From the NCBI GenBank assembly GCA_903945325.1, contig CAJAVE010000274.1:1-43032 (forward strand): DNA of 43,032 bases, written 5' to 3'. Position numbers and translations under genes: made by a program. This document shows positions 9,003-18,226 of the stretch, piece by piece. Below the pieces are notes generated by a model. The model was not told the origin of the DNA and ran no database searches. It was given only the letters and a program-made list of their open reading frames with translations. Numbering within the stretch: the stretch's first letter is position 1; each line of letters begins with the position of its first letter. The DNA comes from an uncultured beta proteobacterium. GTDB taxonomy: Bacteria; Pseudomonadota; Gammaproteobacteria; Burkholderiales; Burkholderiaceae_C.

Positions 9003-9566
9003 TCAGTAGTCGGTTTGCCAGTCAACGCGGATGCGGCGTGCCTTCAGGTCCACATCGTCCACGTAGGCGGCCACGAAGGGGATCATGCGCTCACAAGTTT
9101 TGCCATCTTCCTGGTATTCAATCACCAGCACGGTCTGTGCACCAGTGGACAACAGTTCATTGACAACGCCAAGGGCAACATCTTCACGGTTAATGACGTC
9201 CAAACCGATCAGATCGACCCAATAGTATTCATCTTCAGCGGCCGTCGGAAAACTGGAGCGCGAGACAAAGATACGTGAGCCGCGCAAGGCCTCGGCAGCC
9301 GTTCGGCCATCCACACCATGGGCGGTGGCGACGACGGTGTCGGAGTGTTCTTTGGCTTCCTTGACCGCTAGGCGTGCGACACCTGAAAACGTCTGCGCAC
9401 CACGCTCGGTGGGCAAGAGAAACCAGCGTTTGGAAGAAAAAAGCGCCTCCGGGTGGGCGCTATAAGGCAGGACCTTGAACCAGCCCTTGATGCCCCACGC
9501 GTCTGCAATGCGTCCGACCTCAACGGCATCCGCTGGTAATTCAGCAGGTTCGAGTCCGGTGAGCAT
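9003..9566 (-). CDS. rimM: Ribosome maturation factor RimM
   Basis: RimM binds S19 and assists maturation of the 30S head. The 187-residue protein shows the N-terminal VGRIADAWGIKGWFKV segment and the C-terminal PRC-barrel region (EYYWVDLIGLDV, later MIPFVAAYVDDVD). Both domains are intact and length is normal. It follows rpsP after 52 bases on the minus strand. Confidence 0.96.
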   Translation of the reverse strand: MLTGLEPAELPADAVEVGRIADAWGIKGWFKVLPYSAHPEALFSSKRWFLLPTERGAQTFSGVARLAVKEAKEHSDTVVATAHGVDGRTAAEALRGSRIFVSRSSFPTAAEDEYYWVDLIGLDVINREDVALGVVNELLSTGAQTVLVIEYQEDGKTCERMIPFVAAYVDDVDLKARRIRVDWQTDY

Positions 9567-9618
9567 GTTTGTTGGGTGCCGGTCAGAGGGAAGAAAGCCC
9601 TCCGCTCGTCACAATGGC

Positions 9619-9870
9619 TTAAGCTGCCTTCTTGGCCGCTTGTTGGATCAGGCGTTCCACCGTAGGAGAAGCCTGTGCGCCCACGCCTTGCCAATAGGTC
9701 AGACGATCCTGGGCAATGCGGATGCTCTCTTCGCTGGCCGTGGCAATGGGGTTGTAAAAACCGATGCGCTCAATGAAGCGACCATCACGGCGTGTGCGCT
9801 TGTCAGCCACAACAATATTGAAAAACGGGCGTGCTTTTGCACCGCCACGGGCGAGTCGAATAACGACCAT
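9619..9870 (-). CDS. rpsP: 30S ribosomal protein S16
   Basis: Ribosomal protein S16, 83 residues, starting [17 protein letters not shown] with the conserved [15 protein letters not shown] segment. A clear AAAGGA ribosome binding site precedes the ATG. It is the first gene of the rpsP-rimM-trmD-rplS operon, preceded by a roughly 90-base leader with a stable stem-loop and a good promoter. Confidence 0.97.
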   Translation of the reverse strand: MVVIRLARGGAKARPFFNIVVADKRTRRDGRFIERIGFYNPIATASEESIRIAQDRLTYWQGVGAQASPTVERLIQQAAKKAA

Positions 9871-9931
9871 GATTTATCCTTTGGGTGGCAGAAATTGCTT
9901 TCGACCATTGAATTCAAAGTTGAGACACGCA

Positions 9932-9949
9932 ACTGGCCACCCGGCCAGT
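9932..9949 (-). promoter_or_regulatory. Stem-loop in the rpsP leader
   Basis: ACTGGCC and GGCCAGT form a perfect 7-bp stem with a 4-base loop within the predicted 5' untranslated leader of rpsP, about 60 bases before the start codon. It has no T-tract, so it is not an intrinsic terminator. A regulatory role is inference only. Confidence 0.45.
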
Positions 9950-9969
9950 GACACTCTGAATAGCCTTCT

Positions 9970-9998
9970 ATTATAACCTGATTGCCATCCATGACCAA
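9970..9998 (-). promoter_or_regulatory. Probable promoter of the rpsP operon
   Basis: On the minus strand a perfect -10 TATAAT (9970-9975) is preceded at 17 bases by TTGGTC (9993-9998). The -35 lies inside the first codons of the divergent GNAT gene. Predicted transcription starts near 9963. Confidence 0.6.
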
Positions 9999-10524
9999 GA
10001 TTCGCCCCAGCACCGACGCCGACATCCCTTCCATCACCGCCATTTATGGCCACCACGTGCTCCATGGAACCGGTACTTTTGAGACCACCCCACCCACCGA
10101 ACAAGACATGTCAGCACGCCGTTCCGACGTACTATCCAAGGACTTGCCGTACCTGGTGGTTGAGGACGCAAGCGGTGTATTGGGCTTTGCGTACTGCAAC
10201 TGGTTCAAGCCGCGGCCAGCCTACCGTTTTTCTGCCGAAGACTCGATTTACCTGGCGCCCTCCACCCTGGGCAAGGGCCTGGGTAAGTTGCTTCTGGTCG
10301 AGTTGATGGCGCAGGCTGAGCGCTGTGGCGTTCGAAAATTGATTGCCGTTATAGGTGACTCTGCCAACCAAGGCTCGGTCGGTGTACACAGGGGTTGCGG
10401 CTTCCAGCATGTGGGCGTATTGGCCAACTGCGGCTGGAAGTTTGACCGCTGGCTGGACGTGGTCTTGATGGACCGCACCATAGGCTTGGGCAGTACACAG
10501 GCTCCGGCACAATCAGAGGGATGA
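9991..10524 (+). CDS. GNAT N-acetyltransferase, phosphinothricin/methionine-sulfoximine type
   Basis: A 177-residue acetyl-CoA-dependent acetyltransferase. It starts MTKIRPSTDADIPSITAIY and has the segment HGTGTFETTPPT, common to the Pat/Bar and MddA-like enzymes that acetylate phosphinothricin, methionine sulfone or sulfoximine. The acetyl-CoA loop is STLGKGLGKLLL near residues 90-101, followed by IAVIGDSANQGSVGVHRGCGF. I chose the ATG at 9991; the upstream TTG at 9982 adds three residues. The true substrate in this organism is unknown. The stop overlaps the start of the next gene (ATGA), so the two are translationally coupled. Confidence 0.85.
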   Translation: MTKIRPSTDADIPSITAIYGHHVLHGTGTFETTPPTEQDMSARRSDVLSKDLPYLVVEDASGVLGFAYCNWFKPRPAYRFSAEDSIYLAPSTLGKGLGKLLLVELMAQAERCGVRKLIAVIGDSANQGSVGVHRGCGFQHVGVLANCGWKFDRWLDVVLMDRTIGLGSTQAPAQSEG

Positions 10525-10994
10525 AAAACAAAACCCTGGCTACCTGGATGACTTTTGTCGGAGGTCCGTTCGGACTGCACCGCTTTTATTTGTTCGGCAC
10601 CAGCGACCGCCTGGGCTGGCTGATTTTCGTACCGACCGTGGCCGGCATTTATGGTGTCTACCGGGCGCGCACGATGGGTCTGGATGATCCCGCGAGTTGG
10701 GTATTGATTCCCTTGCTCGGCTTCACCATGGCCGCCTGCGCCATCAATGCGCTGGTCTTTGGATTGATGGCAACCGAGAAATGGAACCAGCGTTTCAACC
10801 CGCAAGCCCCGGTTGAATCAGCCAGTGGACAGACCAACTGGTTCACCGTGGGTGGGCTAGCCGCGTCCCTGCTGGTGGGCACCACCGTGTTGATGGCCAG
10901 CCTGGCCTACAGCTTCCAGCACTACTTTGAATACCAGGTTGAGGAAGCACGGCTGATTTCGCAACCAGTGGATGTCAAAAAATCTGTTGACTGA
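10521..10994 (+). CDS. TM2-like small membrane protein
   Basis: A 157-residue predicted inner-membrane protein. The N-terminal half contains FVGGPFGLHRFYLFG, the glycine-containing turn that marks TM2-domain proteins (GxFGxHRFYLG-like). Hydrophobic spans lie near residues 5-20, 33-48, 60-83 and 108-130. It overlaps the upstream acetyltransferase by four bases and its last 20 bases overlap the end of the convergent pit gene. No function can be assigned beyond membrane location. Confidence 0.7.
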   Translation: MKNKTLATWMTFVGGPFGLHRFYLFGTSDRLGWLIFVPTVAGIYGVYRARTMGLDDPASWVLIPLLGFTMAACAINALVFGLMATEKWNQRFNPQAPVESASGQTNWFTVGGLAASLLVGTTVLMASLAYSFQHYFEYQVEEARLISQPVDVKKSVD

Positions 10995-11985
10995 CCCAAT
11001 AGGCCACTGCTGCCACAAATGCGCTGGCCGGAATCGTGAAAATCCAAGCCCAGACGATATTGCCTGCAACGCCCCAGCGCACGGCGCTTGCGCGCTGGGT
11101 TGAACCGACTCCCACAATGGCGCCGGTAATGGTGTGGGTCGTGGACACAGGAATACCCAACGCAGTTGCAAGAAACAACGTGATGGCACCACCCGTTTCA
11201 GCACAGAACCCCCCAACGGGTTTAAGTTTTGTGATCTTCTGGCCCATAGTCTTCACGATGCGCCAGCCGCCAAACATGGTGCCTGCTCCAATCGCGGTGT
11301 AACAGCTCAATATGACCCAATTTGGGGGTGATGCAGCGCCTGCAGCGGTGTACCCTGTGGCGATCAGCAGCATCCAGATGATGCCGATGGTTTTTTGCGC
11401 GTCATTGCCGCCGTGCCCCAGACTATAGGCACCCGCCGACACCAGCTGCAGGCGCCGAAACCACTTATCGACCTTGGAGGGTCGACTTCGCCGGAATATC
11501 CAAGCAACAATCACCATCATCATCGACCCAAGAAGGAAACCCAGAACGGGTGACACGAAGATGAACACAACAGTCTTGAGAATCCCCGTTGAGACAAGCG
11601 TCCCAGTTCCGGATTTGGCAATCACTGCGCCCACAATGCCGCCAATCAGCGCATGCGAGGAGCTACTGGGGATGCCGTAGTACCAGGTAATCACATTCCA
11701 GGTGATGGCGCCCAGCAGCGCACCAAAAACCACATGGGTGTCCACTACGCCCGGCTGAACAATGCCTTTGCCAACTGTTGCGGCCACACTCAGCTGAAAT
11801 ACAAAAATCGCGATGACATTGAAAAAAGCGGCGAAAAGGATGGCTTGCCCGGGTTTGAGAACGCCCGTCGACACCACGGTTGCAATTGAGTTGGCAGCAT
11901 CATGAAAACCATTCATGAAGTCAAACAACAACGCCAGCACCACCAGCATAACCACTACCCAGAGAGCCGTTTGTACAGTTTCCAT
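10975..11985 (-). CDS. Inorganic phosphate transporter, Pit family
   Basis: A 336-residue low-affinity phosphate/metal symporter of the inner membrane. The two PHO4 signature repeats are visible: FDFMNGFHDAANSIATVVSTGVL-type near residues 18-40 and SLGHGGNDAQKTIG near 185-198. Many hydrophobic spans separate them. The compact size is typical of the Pit proteins encoded beside a DUF47 partner. I chose the ATG at 11985; the open frame continues upstream only in the antisense of the partner gene. It follows the DUF47 gene by 19 bases. Confidence 0.9.
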   Translation of the reverse strand: METVQTALWVVVMLVVLALLFDFMNGFHDAANSIATVVSTGVLKPGQAILFAAFFNVIAIFVFQLSVAATVGKGIVQPGVVDTHVVFGALLGAITWNVITWYYGIPSSSSHALIGGIVGAVIAKSGTGTLVSTGILKTVVFIFVSPVLGFLLGSMMMVIVAWIFRRSRPSKVDKWFRRLQLVSAGAYSLGHGGNDAQKTIGIIWMLLIATGYTAAGAASPPNWVILSCYTAIGAGTMFGGWRIVKTMGQKITKLKPVGGFCAETGGAITLFLATALGIPVSTTHTITGAIVGVGSTQRASAVRWGVAGNIVWAWIFTIPASAFVAAVAYWVSQQIF

Positions 11986-12004
11986 CTTTATACCAACGAT
12001 CGGT

Positions 12005-12652
12005 TCAGGAATTCTCGAGGACGATGCCCTCAATGACGTTGGCAACGTCTTCGCACTTGTCCGTGATCGTTTCCAGCAGTTCGTAGATGGCCTTGAGCTT
12101 GATGACCTCACGTACATCCGGTTCTTCCCGGAAGAGCTTGCTCATGGCCGTGCGCATGACTCTGTCGGCATCCGACTCCAGACGGTCAATTTCTTCACAG
12201 GTCTTCAGTGCCGCTTCGGCGGTGGATGGCTCGGCAATATTGCCCAACAATTTGACGGCATCACGCAAGCGTTCACAGCACTTCACGCTTAGATCGGTAA
12301 GTCGGCTGATCTCCTCCGTCATGTGGTGCACGTCGTACAGTGCCATGGTTTCCGCAGAATCCTGAATCAGATCAGCCACGTCGTCCATGGTGTTGATCAG
12401 CGAGTGGATCTGTTCGCGATCAATGGGCGTAATGAAAGTGATGTGAATGGCTTTGTTGCACTCGTGGGTCACACGGTCTGCAGCTCGCTCCGCGTCGTCC
12501 ACTTCCTGGTTGTACTTGGCGCGCAAAGCCAGATCAGAGTAATTGGCAACCAGTCGGGAGAAAGCGTGCGCCGCTTCGACAATCCTGTCTGCATGCTCAT
12601 TGAACATTTCAAAAAAATTGCCTTCCCGCGGCAGTAATTTTCCAAACAGCAT
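12005..12652 (-). CDS. DUF47 (PhoU-like) phosphate transport regulator
   Basis: A 215-residue, mostly helical cytoplasmic protein of the DUF47/TIGR00153 family, PhoU-like in fold. The N-terminus LLPREGNFFEMFNEHADRIVEAA and the segment INTMDDVADLIQDSAETMALY are typical. Members are nearly always encoded directly upstream of a Pit transporter, as here, and are thought to gate or regulate it. AAGGAG lies 5 bases before the start. A Pho-box-like sequence stands about 30 bases upstream (12683-12700). Confidence 0.9.
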   Translation of the reverse strand: MLFGKLLPREGNFFEMFNEHADRIVEAAHAFSRLVANYSDLALRAKYNQEVDDAERAADRVTHECNKAIHITFITPIDREQIHSLINTMDDVADLIQDSAETMALYDVHHMTEEISRLTDLSVKCCERLRDAVKLLGNIAEPSTAEAALKTCEEIDRLESDADRVMRTAMSKLFREEPDVREVIKLKAIYELLETITDKCEDVANVIEGIVLENS

Positions 12653-12682
12653 TGCGACTCCTTCTACCGAACGGCTAACAAT

Positions 12683-12700
12683 ATGTCAATTTTGTGACAA
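12683..12700 (-). promoter_or_regulatory. Candidate Pho box upstream of the DUF47-pit operon
   Basis: On the minus strand TTGTCAC-AAAA-TTGACAT has the 7-4-7 layout of the PhoB consensus CTGTCAT-AAAA-CTGTCAT, matching 5 of 7 bases in each half. It lies 31 bases upstream of the DUF47 start codon. The half-site TTGACA could also act as a -35, but the -10 it would pair with (TAGAAG) overlaps the ribosome binding site, so the real promoter is unclear. Confidence 0.35.
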
Positions 12701-12758
12701 CGCAGTTTAACCGCGCCGGATTGCCACCCGGTAGAGGCATCTCTCCTGTTATGCAATT

Positions 12759-12791
12759 AAAAAAGCCCCGAAGCTTTTGCTACAGGGCCTT
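12759..12791 (-). terminator. Probable intrinsic terminator of acnB
   Basis: On the minus strand an imperfect stem (AAGGCCCT with GGGGCTT, plus inner AGC/GCT pairs) is followed by six T. It lies about 30 bases downstream of the acnB stop. Confidence 0.6.
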
Positions 12792-12822
12792 CGTGAAACG
12801 ACGCGACGCGTCAGCGCAAAGA

Positions 12823-15408
12823 TCAGGCCTTGACCGTCGCCGCTGACTCCGTGTAGTCGCTGATCTTGTCGAAGTTAAGGTACTGGTAGACCTTGTCACT
12901 GGCGGCGGTCAGCACACCCATGTCGGCCAGGTACTCTTCCTTGGTCGGAATGCGACCGAGCTTGGAGCAAATGGCGGCCATTTCAGCCGAGCCCAGGTAC
13001 ACAAAGCTGTTCTTGCCCAAGCGGTTGGGGAAGTTGCGGGTCGAGGTGGAGAACACCGTCGCACCTTCCTTGACCTGCGCCTGATTGCCCATGCACAGAC
13101 TGCAACCGGGCATTTCCATACGCGCGCCAGCACTGCCGAGCACGCCATAATGGCCCTCGTCGCTCAATTGTTTGGCATCCATTTTGGTCGGCGGAGCAAC
13201 CCACAGCTTGACCGGAATATCGCGCTTGTTTTCCAGCAGTTTGGAGGCTGCGCGGAAGTGACCGATGTTGGTCATGCACGAACCGATGAACACTTCGTCA
13301 ATCTTGGCGCCAGCCACCTCGGCCAATGTCTTCACATCATCCGGATCGTTGGGGCACGCGACAATAGGCTCCTGAATGTCAGCCAGGTCGATCTCGATAA
13401 CCGCAGCGTAGTCGGCATCGGCGTCACCCTTGAGCAGCTCCGGATTCTTCAGCCAGGCTTCCTGGGCAGCAATGCGGCGCGCCAAGGTACGTGCATCTGC
13501 ATAGCCATTGGCAATCATCCACTTCATCATAGTGATGTTGCTGTTGATGTACTCCTGGATCGGCTCCTTGTTCAGGTGCACGGTGCAGCCAGCGGCGGAA
13601 CGCTCGGCTGATGCATCGGACAACTCAAAGGCCTGCTCCACTTTCAGGTCGGGCAATCCTTCGATTTCGAGGATGCGGCCAGAGAAGATGTTTTTCTTGC
13701 CCTTCTTCTCGACGGTCAGCAAGCCGGCTTTGATGGCATACAGTGGAATGGCGTTGACCAGATCACGCAAGGTGATGCCGTTTTGCATCTTGCCCTTGAA
13801 GCGCACCAGCACCGACTCGGGCATATCCAAAGGCATCACGCCGGTGGCAGCGGCAAACGCCACAAGGCCTGAGCCTGCAGGGAAGCTGATACCAATGGGG
13901 AAACGGGTGTGGCTGTCGCCGCCGGTGCCGACGGTGTCAGGCAACAACAAACGGTTCAACCAAGAGTGAATCACGCCGTCACCTGGACGCAGCGAGATAC
14001 CGCCACGGGTGCTGATGAAATCGGGCAGTTCGTGGTGCATCTTCACGTCCACCGGCTTGGGGTAAGCGGCGGTGTGGCAGAAGGATTGCATGACCAGGTC
14101 GGCACTGAAGCCAAGGCAGGCCAGGTCTTTCAGTTCGTCGCGGGTCATGGGGCCGGTGGTGTCTTGTGAGCCCACAGACGTCATCTTGGGTTCGCAGTAA
14201 GTACCGGGGCGCACGCCCTGGCCTTCAGGCAAACCGCAGGCACGTCCAACCATCTTTTGCGCCAGGCTGAAACCCTTCTTGGTATCCACTGGGTCTTGCG
14301 GCAAGCGGAACAGCGTGGATGGCTTCAGACCCAAGGCTTCACGGGCCTTGGCGGTCAGACCACGGCCAATGATCAACGGGATACGGCCACCGGCGCGCAC
14401 TTCGTCAAACAGCACGTCGCTCTTGACCTGGAAGGAGGCAATTTCCTTGCCATCCTTGAACGCCTTACCGTCATAAGGACGCAGTTCGACCACGTCACCC
14501 ATGTTCATCGAGTTGACATCCAGTTCAATGGGCAAAGCACCGGCATCTTCCATGGTGTTGTAGAAGATGGGAGCAATCTTGGTGCCCAGGCAGACGCCAC
14601 CGAAACGCTTGTTTGGCACAAAGGGAATGTCTTCGCCGGTGAACCACAGCACGGAGTTGGTGGCGGACTTGCGGCTGGAGCCGGTACCGACCACGTCGCC
14701 CACATAGGCCACCAGGTTGCCACGGGCGCGCAGGTCTTCGATGAACTTGACCGGACCGCGCTTGCCGTCTTCCTCGGGCGTGATGCCGTCGCGCTTGTTT
14801 TTCAACATGGCCAGGGCGTGCAAGGGAATGTCAGGGCGGCTCCAGGCGTCGGGCGCGGGCGACAGGTCGTCGGTATTGGTTTCGCCAGTCACCTTCAGGA
14901 TGGTGACCGTGATGCTCTTGGGCACTTCGGGGCGGCTGGTGAACCACTCGGCGTCGGCCCAACTTTGCAGCACGGCCTTGGCAAAAGGGTTGCCCTTGTC
15001 GGCTTTTTCCTTGATGTCATGGAACTGGTCAAACATCAACAGGGTCTTCTTCAGGCCGTCAGCGGCTTGCGATGCCACCACGGCGTCCTCCAGCAAGTCC
15101 ACCATCGGGCTGATGTTGTAGCCACCCAGCATGGTGCCCAACAGTTCGGTCGCACGCTCGCGGCTGATCAAGGCACATTTTTCAGCACCGTGGGCGACGG
15201 CGGCCAGGTAGCTGGCCTTGACCTTGGCTGCATCATCCACACCAGCTGGTACACGGTGGGTAATGAGGTCCACCAAGGTGGCTTCCTCACCCGCTGGGGG
15301 CGACTTCAGGAGTTCAATCAACTCGCCCGTCTGCTTGGCAGACAAAGGCAGCGGCGGGATTCCCAATGCAGCGCGTTCGGCCACATGTTCACGGTAAGTC
15401 TTCAACAT
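12823..15408 (-). CDS. acnB: Aconitate hydratase B
   Basis: Bifunctional aconitase B / 2-methylisocitrate dehydratase of the TCA cycle, 861 residues, the normal length. It starts [20 protein letters not shown]. Iron-sulfur cysteines lie in [17 protein letters not shown] and [10 protein letters not shown] near the C-terminus. The B-type domain order with an N-terminal HEAT-like domain is preserved. I chose the ATG at 15408 because AAGGAG lies 9 bases upstream; a GTG at 15417 would sit on top of that site. It is the last gene of a probable operon mdh, CitE-like lyase, secreted unknown, acnB. Confidence 0.97.
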   Translation of the reverse strand: MLKTYREHVAERAALGIPPLPLSAKQTGELIELLKSPPAGEEATLVDLITHRVPAGVDDAAKVKASYLAAVAHGAEKCALISRERATELLGTMLGGYNISPMVDLLEDAVVASQAADGLKKTLLMFDQFHDIKEKADKGNPFAKAVLQSWADAEWFTSRPEVPKSITVTILKVTGETNTDDLSPAPDAWSRPDIPLHALAMLKNKRDGITPEEDGKRGPVKFIEDLRARGNLVAYVGDVVGTGSSRKSATNSVLWFTGEDIPFVPNKRFGGVCLGTKIAPIFYNTMEDAGALPIELDVNSMNMGDVVELRPYDGKAFKDGKEIASFQVKSDVLFDEVRAGGRIPLIIGRGLTAKAREALGLKPSTLFRLPQDPVDTKKGFSLAQKMVGRACGLPEGQGVRPGTYCEPKMTSVGSQDTTGPMTRDELKDLACLGFSADLVMQSFCHTAAYPKPVDVKMHHELPDFISTRGGISLRPGDGVIHSWLNRLLLPDTVGTGGDSHTRFPIGISFPAGSGLVAFAAATGVMPLDMPESVLVRFKGKMQNGITLRDLVNAIPLYAIKAGLLTVEKKGKKNIFSGRILEIEGLPDLKVEQAFELSDASAERSAAGCTVHLNKEPIQEYINSNITMMKWMIANGYADARTLARRIAAQEAWLKNPELLKGDADADYAAVIEIDLADIQEPIVACPNDPDDVKTLAEVAGAKIDEVFIGSCMTNIGHFRAASKLLENKRDIPVKLWVAPPTKMDAKQLSDEGHYGVLGSAGARMEMPGCSLCMGNQAQVKEGATVFSTSTRNFPNRLGKNSFVYLGSAEMAAICSKLGRIPTKEEYLADMGVLTAASDKVYQYLNFDKISDYTESAATVKA

Positions 15409-15469
15409 GGTTCTCACTCCTTCTTAAGCAACAAAAATTCTTCTAGCCCCCGTCAAGAGGGCGCAACCT

Positions 15470-15486
15470 GCTATCTATTTGATAGT
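15470..15486. repeat. Dispersed palindrome, GCTAT-N7-ATAGT copy
   Basis: Core GCTAT, seven bases, ATAGT, in the same 5-7-5 layout as the other copies. It overlaps the 3' end of the secreted unknown gene on the minus strand and contains its TAG stop codon (15475-15477). Confidence 0.55.
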
Positions 15487-16053
15487 ATTTGGCACCATTT
15501 CCTGCGCTACCTTACCCGCCAAGACAGGGACCAGCGCTTCTTTAGGCGCGTCCAGCAAATGTGGTGCGGGTGCCTTCAGAAGAGCTTGGGCAACCAGCGC
15601 CTGCTGCGGATTCATGCAGTCATCCGCGATACGCTGCCCCAACTTCTGATTCATCAACATCGACTTGTTCGCCAGTTGGATCCAAACGGCTCCGGTCGTC
15701 ACGTCTTCCAAACGAACCGCGCCCGTGCTGGTCACCACCGGGTCGAGGGTATAGCGTTTATGGCCAGCATCCAAATCAAACCGCCCGGCAGTACGGGCAT
15801 CGATGCGGATGGTCACAACGACAGCCAATTCACACCGACTGGTCCCCACCTGTACTCTTTCTGCGATGGCTAATTGCTCCGCTGACAAGACCGCAGGTGC
15901 AGGTATTTCATGCACCGGAACACTGATCGGCGTCTTGCCCGCGGTACGCACAGACTTCACCGCAGGCTTGTTCGCGTTGTCACCAACCGCCGCGTGGCTC
16001 TGGACAGCAATTAGCAGCGAAACCAGCAGTATCGATACCGATCGATTGATCAT
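15475..16053 (-). CDS. Secreted protein of unknown function in the TCA operon
   Basis: A 192-residue protein with a signal peptide (MINRSVSILLVSLLIAVQSHA, cleavage probable after SHA). The mature part is soluble-looking, without lipobox or membrane spans. It contains segments such as LSAEQLAIAERVQVGTSRCEL and RFDLDAGHKRYTLDPVVTST. I do not recognise a family; it looks like the short periplasmic proteins annotated as hypothetical in Comamonadaceae. I chose the ATG at 16053 because it gives the signal peptide and is preceded by GGGAAG. It starts 13 bases after the CitE-like gene and ends 66 bases before acnB, so it is probably co-transcribed with them. Confidence 0.75.
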   Translation of the reverse strand: MINRSVSILLVSLLIAVQSHAAVGDNANKPAVKSVRTAGKTPISVPVHEIPAPAVLSAEQLAIAERVQVGTSRCELAVVVTIRIDARTAGRFDLDAGHKRYTLDPVVTSTGAVRLEDVTTGAVWIQLANKSMLMNQKLGQRIADDCMNPQQALVAQALLKAPAPHLLDAPKEALVPVLAGKVAQEMVPNTIK

Positions 16054-16066
16054 GAAGACTTCCCAT

Positions 16067-17122
16067 TTAGTGGATTCGTGCAGGAAATAAATCCTGCATC
16101 GACTCCGGCAATTCACATCCAGTCTGGATCGCTCGCTCCATGACCTGCCAAAAATACCGGAAGCTGGCCCGGTCGTGCAACTTACCATCCACCGAAATGG
16201 GGCCCCAGTCCTCACGCTGCGCTTGGTGCAAGATGCGTGCTGCCAATTTCAGCTCAGTTTTGGATGGCATGAAGGCCCGCAGGATCGGTCGAATTTGCCC
16301 GGGGTGGATGCTCCACATGCGTGTGAAGCCAAACGCAGCCCCCGCTGTTTTGGCCGCACGTTCAATCCCCGCCTCGTCCCGCAATTCCGTCACCACACAA
16401 TGGGACGGAACCTTGCCATAGGCATGGCACGCACTGGAAATATCGAGTTTGGCACGTACAACCAACGGATGGTGGAATTGATCCAGCGTAACCGCGTCGC
16501 CCGCATCGCGCAAGCCCATCGCCGTATGGGGGATCGCGCCGCCGTGCGCTGAAACAAAATCCATCAACCCGAAGCTAACTGATTCGACGCGCGGATGGGC
16601 GGCAATGTCAAAGGCCCGGTGAACGGCAGCAGGCGATTCGATCAGTACATGCAATGGCAACGGAGAAGCACGCTGGCCTGGCCTGGTGGTGGCATCGATT
16701 GCCGCAACGGCCAACTCGACGTCATCCAATGACTCCACTTTGGGCACCATGATGTAACTGAGCGACTGGGCAGCACCCCCAACAACGATATCCACATCGG
16801 ATGAGAACGCCGAATGGTCAACCGCATGCAATCGCACACCTACCCGGCGCGACAAACTTTTTGCTACCAAATCAGGAGCAGCTTGCGCAGTATTGGCGAG
16901 CGATACAATCAGATTTGCTTGATTAACTTCGCTCCCGACCGGGGCGCCGTCTTCGCAGTCCAGCGTCACATCAAATACGCAAACGCCGAACTCCTGCGTC
17001 ATGTCGGCCTGCAACTGCAGGCTCTTGACCATCCGTGCTTCGACACCACTATAGTGATCACACACCGGCAGCAAACCCGCAACGCCTTGGGCGCCGAGAA
17101 GTATGTTGCGCGGATGTTCCAC
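16067..17122 (-). CDS. CitE-like HpcH/HpaI aldolase/citrate lyase family protein
   Basis: A 351-residue TIM-barrel C-C lyase or thioesterase of the CitE/malyl-CoA superfamily. The metal- and substrate-binding segments are DVTLDCEDGAP (near residues 51-61) and LIESPAAVHRAFDIAAHP, followed by FGLMDFVSAHG. No citrate lyase alpha or gamma subunits are nearby, so it is not part of a citrate lyase complex. Malyl-CoA, citramalyl-CoA or methylmalyl-CoA cleavage are the likely reactions. The GTG start at 17122 is 4 bases after the mdh stop, so translation is probably coupled to mdh. Codons near residues 78-87 overlap a copy of the dispersed palindrome (16863-16889). Confidence 0.8.
   Translation of the reverse strand: MEHPRNILLGAQGVAGLLPVCDHYSGVEARMVKSLQLQADMTQEFGVCVFDVTLDCEDGAPVGSEVNQANLIVSLANTAQAAPDLVAKSLSRRVGVRLHAVDHSAFSSDVDIVVGGAAQSLSYIMVPKVESLDDVELAVAAIDATTRPGQRASPLPLHVLIESPAAVHRAFDIAAHPRVESVSFGLMDFVSAHGGAIPHTAMGLRDAGDAVTLDQFHHPLVVRAKLDISSACHAYGKVPSHCVVTELRDEAGIERAAKTAGAAFGFTRMWSIHPGQIRPILRAFMPSKTELKLAARILHQAQREDWGPISVDGKLHDRASFRYFWQVMERAIQTGCELPESMQDLFPARIH
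16863..16889. repeat. Dispersed palindrome with tail, inside the CitE-like gene
   Basis: GCTAC, seven bases, GGAGC, then AGCTTGCGCA. The tail matches TGCTTGCGCA at 9 of 10 positions and the 5-7-5 core layout is kept, though the stem has one mismatch. It lies in frame inside the CitE-like gene and encodes residues near AQAAPDLVA. Confidence 0.5.
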
Positions 17123-17126
17123 GGTT

Positions 17127-18113
17127 TTACAGCAGGTGGGCGACGCCAGCTTGCTCGTCCTGCAGCTCTTTCAGGGTCTTGTTGATGCATTCCTGGCTAA
17201 ACGCATCAACTGGCAAACCTTCGACCAACTTGTATTCGCCACCTTCACAGGTCACGGCAAAACCAAACATAGTGTCCTTGGGGATGCCGTACTGGCCGTC
17301 GGATGGAATACCCATGGTGACCCACTTGCCATTGGTACCCAGTGCCCAGTCATGCATATGATCAATGGCCGCATTGGCCGCCGACGCAGCAGACGATACG
17401 CCGCGCGCGGCAATGATGGCCGCACCACGCTTGCCAACCGTGGGCAGGAAGGTGTTGGCATTCCAGTCCTGGTCGTTGATCATGTCCTTCACGCTTTCAC
17501 CGTTGACGGTGGCAAAACGGTAATCTGCGTACATGGTGGGCGAATGGTTACCCCACACAGCCATCTTTTCGATGTCGGCTACGGCCTTGCCGGTCTTGGA
17601 TGCCAGTTGACTCAAGGCGCGGTTATGGTCCAGGCGCAGCATGGCGGTGAAATTCTTGCGTGGCAGATCGGGCGCGCTCTTCATCGCGATATAGGCATTG
17701 GTATTGGCGGGGTTACCGACCACGAGCACACGCACATTGCGACTAGCGACTGCATTCAGGGCCTTGCCTTGTGCTGTGAAGATTTCCGCATTGACGGCAA
17801 GCAGTTCCGCACGTTCCATGCCAGGACCGCGGGGACGCGAACCGATCAACAGCGCGTAATCGACATCCTTGAAGGCAGTCATCGGATCGCTATGGGCTTC
17901 CATGCCGACCAACAAAGGGAATGCGCAGTCTTGCAACTCCATCATCACGCCTTGAAGGGCTTGCTGGGCTTTTTCAACCGGAACTTCCAGCAGACTCAAC
18001 ACGATAGGCTGGTCCTTGCCCAGCATTTCGCCCGAGGCGATACGAAACAGAATGGCGTATCCAATTTGACCGGCGGCTCCGGTGACTGCGACGCGAACGG
18101 GCTTTTTGCTCAT
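17127..18113 (-). CDS. mdh: Malate dehydrogenase
   Basis: NAD-dependent malate dehydrogenase of the TCA cycle, 328 residues, of the Burkholderiales type without the LDH-like insertions. The NAD-binding motif is TGAAGQIG near residues 10-17 and the catalytic His lies in [12 protein letters not shown]. Substrate-binding arginines occur in [13 protein letters not shown] chose the ATG at 18113 ([10 protein letters not shown]). It is the first gene of the minus-strand TCA operon, divergent from the GntR regulator across 191 bases. Confidence 0.97.
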   Translation of the reverse strand: MSKKPVRVAVTGAAGQIGYAILFRIASGEMLGKDQPIVLSLLEVPVEKAQQALQGVMMELQDCAFPLLVGMEAHSDPMTAFKDVDYALLIGSRPRGPGMERAELLAVNAEIFTAQGKALNAVASRNVRVLVVGNPANTNAYIAMKSAPDLPRKNFTAMLRLDHNRALSQLASKTGKAVADIEKMAVWGNHSPTMYADYRFATVNGESVKDMINDQDWNANTFLPTVGKRGAAIIAARGVSSAASAANAAIDHMHDWALGTNGKWVTMGIPSDGQYGIPKDTMFGFAVTCEGGEYKLVEGLPVDAFSQECINKTLKELQDEQAGVAHLL

Positions 18114-18195
18114 GGTGTTAACTCCAGGAAGTGTTGTGAAAACGGCGACTGTCCGGGGACCCAAGCAAAAGGTTGAATCCTTCAGAATGACGCAG

Positions 18196-18225
18196 AGTTT
18201 ACCCCCGAAATTACTGCAAAGTCAA
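18196..18225 (-). promoter_or_regulatory. Candidate mdh promoter
   Basis: On the minus strand TTGACT (18220-18225) and TAAACT (18196-18201) are 18 bases apart, upstream of mdh. The -35 end of this element lies next to the AT-rich palindrome at 18234-18251. Confidence 0.45.
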
Positions 18226-18226
18226 T

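Noticed and set aside
14257-15873. 538-codon plus-strand ORF over acnB
   Set aside because: Antisense to AcnB and to the secreted unknown. Its translation is His/Gln/Gly-rich with no recognisable domain.
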